A stretch of DNA of 64,000 nt, taken from positions 372,001 through 436,000 of the forward strand of contig NZ_AGFX01000011.1 of NCBI RefSeq assembly GCF_000236805.1, written 5' to 3'. This document shows positions 58,909 to 64,000 of this stretch, piece by piece. This stretch comes from Paenibacillus peoriae KCTC 3763. Lineage in GTDB: Bacteria; Bacillota; Bacilli; Paenibacillales; Paenibacillaceae. The notes under the pieces are model-generated. The model did not search any database. It was not told where the DNA came from and was given only the letters and a program-made list of their open reading frames with translations. The position numbers were made by a program, and so were the translations under genes. The stretch's first letter is position 1; each line of letters opens with the position of its first letter.

Positions 58909-61341
58909 ATGAACTATAAAAAAAAGCTAGTGCTGGTTGGCAACGGAATGGCGGGAATACGCACCCTCGAGCATTTACTGAAGATCGCTCCAGGCATCTA
59001 TGACATTACGGTATTCGGGGCCGAGCCCCATCCGAATTACAATCGGATCATGCTGTCCTCCGTTTTGGCTGGAGGGGCTGGTTTGCAGGATATTATCATC
59101 AACGACTGGAGCTGGTATGAAGAAAATCATATCCGGTTGTTTACAGGTGATCCTGTTACAGAGATCGATACAGACAAGCGGCAAGTGACGTCCCGCTCCG
59201 GTGTATGTGTCCCTTATGATTTGCTGCTGCTGGCCACAGGCTCCAACGCCTTCATCCTACCCCTTCCAGGAGCAAATAAGGAGGGGGTTATTGGCTTCCG
59301 GGATATCCGTGACTGCGAAACGATGATGGAGACGGCGAAGACGCACAAAAAAGCAGCCGTCATCGGTGGCGGATTGCTGGGGCTAGAGGCTGCCAGGGGG
59401 CTGCTCAACCTGGGGATGGATGTTACGGTTATTCATATTCACGAACATATTATGGATCGACAACTGGATGAGGCCGCTTCGCTTATGCTAAGGTGTGAGC
59501 TGGAGGAGCAGGGGATGAATTTTCTGGTCAATAAGAGAACGGCGGCTATCACAGGCCGTCGCCGTGTGGAGGGATTGAAGTTTGCCGACGGCAGTGAGCT
59601 GGAAGCGGATCTGATCGTTATGGCAGTAGGCATTACACCAGACATTGAGCTTGCGGTGTCGGCAGGAATTCCTGTCAATCGCGGCATTATCGTCAATGAT
59701 TACATGGAAACAGGTATCCCCGGCATATACGCCGTAGGCGAATGTGCAGAGCACCGAGGAATCACCTACGGACTGGTGGCTCCATTATATGAGCAGGGTG
59801 GTGTGCTGGCGCAGCGGCTCGCGGGAATGGAGACTCTGGGCTATCGTGGTTCCGTCATTTCGACGAGATTGAAGGTGTCGGGCGTAGATGTGTTTTCCGC
59901 AGGGTGCTATAAGGACGAACCGGGCACACGTTCTCTGCGATATCAGGATGAAATTGACGGCGTCTACAAAAAAATCGTAATCAAGGAAGACAAGCTGATC
60001 GGAGCCGTCCTGTTCGGTGATACATCGGACGGAGCCAAGCTGTTTTCGCTGATCAAAAATGGTGAGCTGGTGGTTGGCCGTGAGAAGGAACTGTTGCTTG
60101 GCTGGACTCCTGGTCAATCAGAGGTCAATGGCTCCATGATGCTGGAGCAAATGCCTGATGACGAAATTGTGTGCGGATGTAATGGGGTGTCCAAGCGGGC
60201 TATCGGGGAGGCGGTTGCGGCCGGCTGCCGAAGCCTTGGGGAAATCAAGGCCTGCACGAAGGCATCCGCATCATGTGGCGGCTGCAAGCCATTAGTGGAG
60301 GGTCTATTACAGCTGTATGCAGGCGCCGAAACAGGAGAACTGGTTAAAGAAGGCATTTGCGGTTGTACAACGCTTGACCGGGAAGCGATTATTGGTGGTA
60401 TCCGGGAAATGGGATTGAAGAGCGTCAAAGAAGTGATGAACGTGCTGGATTGGAGCGAACCTGAAGGATGTACCAAATGCCGACCGGCCCTCAATTATTA
60501 TCTGGGTATGGTGTGGCCTCTGGATTACGAGGATGAGAAGGAATCCAGATTCACGAATGAAAGATACCATGCCAACATCCAGAAAGACGGCACCTATTCT
60601 GTCGTGCCCCGCATTTATGGAGGAGTTACTTCACCTGCTGATCTGAAGAAAATTGCTGCTGTCGCGGAGAAATATAATGTGCCTTTGGTGAAATTTACGG
60701 GCGGACAGCGTCTTGATCTGCTAGGTGTGAAAAAAGAGGATTTGCCAGGGATCTGGTCCGAGTTAGACATGCCGTCCGGGCATGCCTACGGGAAAACGCT
60801 GCGAACGGTTAAGACATGCGTCGGCAACACCTTTTGCCGTTTCGGCACTCAGGATGCGATGGGAATGGGTATCCGGCTGGAAAAGGCATTTGAGCGCATG
60901 AATGCCCCGGCCAAGGTTAAACTTGCTGTATCCGGTTGTCCGCGCAACTGCGCCGAAGCGACGATTAAGGATTTAGGCGTCGTCGCCATCGATGGTGGCT
61001 GGGGGATTTACGTTGGCGGTAATGGCGGCATTAAGGTACGGGCGTCTGAACTACTTTGCACCGTGAAAACAGAGGATGAAGTCATGGAATGGACCGGCGC
61101 CTATCTGCAGTATTACCGCGAGCAAGCCAATTGGGGCGAGCGCACAGCTCATTGGGTAGAGCGTGTTGGACTGGAATCCATCAAGCAGACACTTGCGAAT
61201 GCGGAGACGAGACAGCAACTGGTGGGCAGAATTGAGGAGACGTTAAGCACGACGACTGATCCTTGGCGCGAAATCATCCATGACAGAGAACTGCTCAAAA
61301 ACTTTGTGCAGCTACCGGAGCTTAACTCAGTAACAGAATAG
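58909..61341 (+). CDS. nasD: Assimilatory nitrite reductase large subunit
   Basis: 810 residues. NAD(P)H- and FAD-binding half like NasB (KKLVLVGNGMAGIRTLEHLL and KAAVIGGGLLGLEAARGL), BFD-like domains (VCGCNG near 420 with SCGGCKP near 455; ICGCTT and GCTKCRP), then the siroheme/[4Fe-4S] nitrite reductase region with TCVGNTFCRFGTQ (near 636) and SGCPRNCAEATIKDLG (near 677). It reduces nitrite to ammonium with six electrons. GGGGAGAGG precedes ATG 58909. The partner gene nasE follows 13 bases later. Confidence 0.95.
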   Translation: MNYKKKLVLVGNGMAGIRTLEHLLKIAPGIYDITVFGAEPHPNYNRIMLSSVLAGGAGLQDIIINDWSWYEENHIRLFTGDPVTEIDTDKRQVTSRSGVCVPYDLLLLATGSNAFILPLPGANKEGVIGFRDIRDCETMMETAKTHKKAAVIGGGLLGLEAARGLLNLGMDVTVIHIHEHIMDRQLDEAASLMLRCELEEQGMNFLVNKRTAAITGRRRVEGLKFADGSELEADLIVMAVGITPDIELAVSAGIPVNRGIIVNDYMETGIPGIYAVGECAEHRGITYGLVAPLYEQGGVLAQRLAGMETLGYRGSVISTRLKVSGVDVFSAGCYKDEPGTRSLRYQDEIDGVYKKIVIKEDKLIGAVLFGDTSDGAKLFSLIKNGELVVGREKELLLGWTPGQSEVNGSMMLEQMPDDEIVCGCNGVSKRAIGEAVAAGCRSLGEIKACTKASASCGGCKPLVEGLLQLYAGAETGELVKEGICGCTTLDREAIIGGIREMGLKSVKEVMNVLDWSEPEGCTKCRPALNYYLGMVWPLDYEDEKESRFTNERYHANIQKDGTYSVVPRIYGGVTSPADLKKIAAVAEKYNVPLVKFTGGQRLDLLGVKKEDLPGIWSELDMPSGHAYGKTLRTVKTCVGNTFCRFGTQDAMGMGIRLEKAFERMNAPAKVKLAVSGCPRNCAEATIKDLGVVAIDGGWGIYVGGNGGIKVRASELLCTVKTEDEVMEWTGAYLQYYREQANWGERTAHWVERVGLESIKQTLANAETRQQLVGRIEETLSTTTDPWREIIHDRELLKNFVQLPELNSVTE

Positions 61342-61354
61342 GGGGCTGAAGAAA

Positions 61355-61687
61355 ATGGAGATCCACACGACAACAACGAGCAGAATCAGAGTAGCCAATC
61401 TGAGCGATATTGATCTACGGGGAGCCCGTACAGTTCGTATTCGTAATATAGAGGTGGCCCTATTTCGCCTGAGCGACGGAAGCGTTCATGCGCTTGAAAA
61501 CCGTTGTCCGCATAAAGGCGGACGCCTATCCGAAGGAATGATATGTGGCTCAGCAATCCATTGTCCGCTCCATGACTGGAAAATCGACCTGTCCAGCGGT
61601 CAGGTGCAAGAACCGGATACCGGTTGTGTGACTGCTTTCCCAACAGAGATTGATCGTGAAAGTGGAGCTGTTTATATCGTAATCTAG
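61355..61687 (+). CDS. nasE: Nitrite reductase small subunit (Rieske-type)
   Basis: 110 residues. Rieske [2Fe-2S] ligands in RCPHKGGRLSEG and HCPLHDWKID, the usual CxH...CxxH pattern of NirD/NasE proteins. It works with NasD in nitrite reduction. GGGGGCTG lies before ATG 61355. Last gene of the nasDE transcript, followed by a terminator. Confidence 0.94.
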   Translation: MEIHTTTTSRIRVANLSDIDLRGARTVRIRNIEVALFRLSDGSVHALENRCPHKGGRLSEGMICGSAIHCPLHDWKIDLSSGQVQEPDTGCVTAFPTEIDRESGAVYIVI

Positions 61688-61773
61688 GGTTCCGTGTATA
61701 GAGTGCTTCAATACCTTGCTGAATTTATTTCTTCTATAATATAGAGTAGCTATAATGATAAACTGATATGCAC

Positions 61774-61806
61774 AAAAGCCGATCCTATTTTTAGGTCGGC
61801 TTTTTA
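61774..61806 (+). terminator. Terminator of nasDE
   Basis: AAAGCCGA/TCGGCTTTTT with inner CCTA/TAGG. Confidence 0.85.
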
Positions 61807-61864
61807 TCTTCCAAGTATGATGAATGAAGGATTTCTAAGAAAATTCGCAATTAATCACCAAATA

Positions 61865-61895
61865 AACAAAAAAAGCCTTGATCATCAAGGCTTTT
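61865..61895 (-). terminator. Terminator downstream of tRNA-Val
   Basis: AAAAGCCTTGA/TCAAGGCTTTT, three-base loop, T-run on the minus strand. Confidence 0.88.
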
Positions 61896-61901
61896 CGCGT
61901 A

Positions 61902-61973
61902 TAGGACGGATGGGGATCGAACCCATGACCCTTACCCTGTCAAGATAATGCTCTCCCGCTGAGCTACCGTCCT
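61902..61973 (-). tRNA. tRNA-Val (GAC)
   Basis: 72 bases. Acceptor AGGACGG/CCGTCCT; anticodon stem TTATC/GGTAA with loop TTGACAG, giving anticodon GAC; T-loop GGTTCGATCCC. CCA is not encoded. No obvious integration scar beside it. Confidence 0.93.
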
Positions 61974-62111
61974 GCGGTTATTAGATGATATCATGTATTA
62001 ATCATAGATGTAAAGCAAAAAAATAAAGTCACTTGAATTTTGTCGCCATTTTTATATATAATTCAAATTTACCAGGTTTGTCAATTGGATTGGTGATAGG
62101 GGGAGCAGAGA

Positions 62112-62555
62112 ATGGCCGCAGAAATTATCAGTGTAACGACAGAGGAACAGCTGCAGGAAGCGATATTGGTCCGTACTAAAGTGTTTGTCGAGGAGCAAAA
62201 GGTGCCTCTTGAACTGGAGATTGATCATTATGACATGCTGGGAGATACCGCCCATCATTTGCTAATTTGTGACCATGGTGAAATGGTGGCTACTGGTCGA
62301 CTGACGTATTATGAGGAAGATACCGCCAAAATGCAGCGTATTGCCGTGCTTAAGGAGCATCGTGCGGCGGGTTATGGGCGTGTATTGTTACTGGCACTGG
62401 AAGAACGCGCACGTGAGCTGGGGTTAAGATACTCACTGTTGGATGCCCAATGCCAAGCTGAAAAGTTTTATGAAAAGCTCGGATATGAGACGATATCCGA
62501 TGAACCTTTTGACGATGCCGGAATCCTGCACGTACGTATGCGTAAAAAGCTGTAA
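62112..62555 (+). CDS. GNAT acetyltransferase (YjcF-like)
   Basis: 147 residues. Compact GNAT domain: AILVRTKVFVEEQKVPLELE at the start, the acetyl-CoA loop MQRIAVLKEHRAAGYGRVLL (~76-95), and AEKFYEKLGYETISDEPFDD toward the end. This matches the YjcF/ElaA-like group of small single-domain acetyltransferases. GGGGGAGC precedes ATG 62112. The substrate is unknown. Confidence 0.9.
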   Translation: MAAEIISVTTEEQLQEAILVRTKVFVEEQKVPLELEIDHYDMLGDTAHHLLICDHGEMVATGRLTYYEEDTAKMQRIAVLKEHRAAGYGRVLLLALEERARELGLRYSLLDAQCQAEKFYEKLGYETISDEPFDDAGILHVRMRKKL

Positions 62556-62642
62556 ACGATCGTGCAAGATGCATAAAATTCTGTACAGAGTCCAAGCTAA
62601 TGAAAGTTCCTCCACTATACTATGGATAAGGAGCGATCCAGC

Positions 62643-62879
62643 ATGGCAAATACAGAACGGGAACAGATTACGGCAGTACGCAAAAACGGGGATGGCGATC
62701 TTACGTCTTTTCAGACGTCCACTGGTCGAATTCTGGATTACAATCAGGCACTAAATGAAATTGAAGCAGGCTCGATTGCAGGCGTAAATGTGTTCAAGGC
62801 AAAGGATGGAAGCAAACGAATTCGCGGCGATGCCGATGGGGACCCTACCAATAATCTGGATCAGCTGCCGTTGTTCTGA
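62643..62879 (+). CDS. DUF3892-family protein
   Basis: 78 residues. REQITAVRKNGDGDLTSFQT and GVNVFKAKDGSKRIRGDADG match the DUF3892 pattern of small bacterial proteins of unknown function, often encoded near cell-envelope or stress genes. ATG at 62643 follows AAGGAG by ~11 bases. Confidence 0.85.
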   Translation: MANTEREQITAVRKNGDGDLTSFQTSTGRILDYNQALNEIEAGSIAGVNVFKAKDGSKRIRGDADGDPTNNLDQLPLF

Positions 62880-62932
62880 CCCTGGGTCCAACACTGAAAA
62901 TGAAGTCTACTATCAAAGGCAAGAATATACGG

Positions 62933-62976
62933 AAGCCGCCAGCTATCCTTTGTAGGAAGGCTTGGCGGCTTTTTGT
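62933..62976. terminator. Bidirectional terminator
   Basis: AAGCCGCCA/TGGCGGCTT with inner TCCTT/AGGA, followed by TTTTTG, between convergent genes. Confidence 0.88.
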
Positions 62977-63000
62977 TATTTACTCCAGCCGTATTTGGCA

Positions 63001-63762
63001 TTATTGCTTTGCACGTTCCAATTCGGCAAGGGGATACTTGCGTTGCTGCTCCAGAAAGGACATGACCCCTGCCTTCTCCCGAAATTGTTCCATATCATCG
63101 CTGTAGTGCATCAGGTGAATACGCTCTTGAAGAGGTTGTGGTAGGCTTAGCAGCTCGTCCAGTGTCGTATGGACTTCTCCTGCACCTTGCAGCTGAACCT
63201 CATGCAGAATACTCTGACATCCTCGCTCGTGCACCAGGTGATGAAGCAAATCAGGATCAAAAATCATATCCGCACTATAAAAAAGACGATCATTAATGAA
63301 CAGCGAGTAGCTGTTTTTACCGGGAATATGCCGCGTAGGGATGAGCTCCACCTGGATACCAGATACTAAAACAGCAGATTTACCAGGTGTTAGTACATTT
63401 ACCTCAAAAACATCTTCAAGCCTATCAATCATGCCTTGCTGTGACATACCGCCTTTGAGTGTGTGTTCCCATAGTGGATGGATTAGTGGTTCAGCGATAT
63501 AAAGTACAGGCTTGCGACGGTGAAGAATGTTCATTTGGAAGCCGAATTCCTCCAGACCTCCGACATGATCCGCGTGAATATGGGTGATTAAGATCGCGTC
63601 AATGTCAGATAAAGGAACGCCCATTTGGTGCAGAGCCAGAGAAGCGGTAGTTCCGCAATCAATCAGCAGTTTCCCTTCTCCGCTATCCAGCAGCGCGTTG
63701 TTGTTGTAATAATGCTTAGCAAAGGCACTGCCTGTCCCTAGCATTTGTATCGTCAGGCTCAT
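63001..63762 (-). CDS. MBL-fold metallo-hydrolase (RNase Z/YhfI-like)
   Basis: 253 residues. N-terminal LTIQMLGTGSAFAKHYYNNN and the metal motif ITHIHADHVGG (HxHxDH, ~60-70), with further ligands in LIPTRHIPGK, YSADMIFD and HLMHYSDDM. It resembles small RNase Z-like or phosphodiesterase MBL proteins, but the exosite arm of true RNase Z is not apparent. ATG at 63762 follows GGAGGGTGA; an upstream in-frame codon at 63819 has no ribosome site. Confidence 0.88.
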   Translation of the reverse strand: MSLTIQMLGTGSAFAKHYYNNNALLDSGEGKLLIDCGTTASLALHQMGVPLSDIDAILITHIHADHVGGLEEFGFQMNILHRRKPVLYIAEPLIHPLWEHTLKGGMSQQGMIDRLEDVFEVNVLTPGKSAVLVSGIQVELIPTRHIPGKNSYSLFINDRLFYSADMIFDPDLLHHLVHERGCQSILHEVQLQGAGEVHTTLDELLSLPQPLQERIHLMHYSDDMEQFREKAGVMSFLEQQRKYPLAELERAKQ

Positions 63763-63960
63763 TTTAGGCTCACCCTCCAGGCTATGTGTATAGGATCTTC
63801 TACAGTCGTATTTTATCATCTATACTGTTGGAACTAAAGGATTTGGCTGCCTATGTGAAAATTTTGGACAATTTGTTGAGTGCAGCGCAACTTGTGGGGC
63901 TGAGCTAGGTATAAATGTACAACGACAGGTTTTTAACAGATTACGATGGAGGGATATGTA

Positions 63961-64000
63961 GTGGTAAAATTCGGAAAAGTGATGGCCTTGGTGATGGCCT
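63961..64000 (+). CDS. Start of a probable secreted protein, cut by the window end
   Basis: GTG 63961 lies seven bases after GGAGGG. The 13 visible residues (VKFGKVMALVMA) look like the beginning of a signal peptide. Nothing more can be said. Confidence 0.45.
   Translation, partial: MVKFGKVMALVMA

Noticed and set aside
1-64000. CRISPR array
   Set aside because: No regularly spaced 25-40-base direct repeats were seen; the only tandem repeat is the 13-bp triplet near 34.26 kb.

Overview
The window reads as chromosome of an endospore-forming, plant-polysaccharide-degrading Firmicute, most likely a Paenibacillus of the P. polymyxa type. The reasons are moderate GC, strong AGGAGG-type ribosome sites, frequent GTG/TTG starts, spore genes (sleB, nucB, YjcZ-type peptides), YesM/YesN-type two-component regulators beside LplABC-type sugar transporters, and clostridial/bacillar agr-like genes. 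This is inferred from gene content; no 16S gene is present.

Layout. 1-6.1 kb: the end of a pectin/xylan operon (solute-binding protein, GH28, alpha/beta-hydrolase esterase, pectinesterase, GH43). 6.1-8.2 kb: a divergent LysR regulator and YeiH-type transporter. 8.4-20.0 kb: housekeeping and sporulation genes: a GH25 protein, a cluster of small spore-type genes with sigma-K-like promoters, sleB, a KAS III-like enzyme with a STAS-like partner, gldA, a GH26 mannanase and several small membrane proteins. 20.2-26.4 kb: an accessory and partly decayed segment starting at tRNA-Leu(UAA). It holds an integrase remnant, two more YjcZ peptides with a decayed copy between them, two tandem small basic proteins, a YolD-like pseudogene, an agr-like quorum-sensing locus without a kinase, an AraC regulator and a deletion scar joining two inositol-type genes. 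26.5-34.5 kb: GH115, an SLH protein, ung with an attenuator-like leader, a bacterial Ig-like surface protein and nucB. 34.6-45.2 kb: a galactan module (YesM/YesN, LplABC-type transporter, GH42, GH53). 45.3-51.5 kb: a chemoreceptor, a yellow/MRJP-like protein beside an IS3-type remnant, methionine aminopeptidase and malic enzyme. 51.7-61.7 kb: a complete assimilatory nitrate/nitrite module (transporter, nasB, nasC, ANTAR regulator, nasD, nasE). 61.9-64 kb: tRNA-Val(GAC), a GNAT, a DUF3892 protein, an MBL-fold hydrolase and the start of a secreted protein.

The most coherent regulatory signal is in the nitrate region. All three nas transcripts (transporter, nasBC, nasDE) start from a TTGACA-17-TATAAT-like promoter. 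Each leader then holds two stem-loops with a six-base loop showing A at position 1 and G at position 4, followed by an intrinsic terminator that the second stem-loop overlaps. That is the known target architecture of ANTAR antiterminators, and an ANTAR protein with a degenerate receiver is encoded between nasC and nasD. Less explained signals are the ung leader with mutually exclusive pairings, the kinase-less agr locus with a cysteine-free signal peptide, and the tandem small basic proteins.
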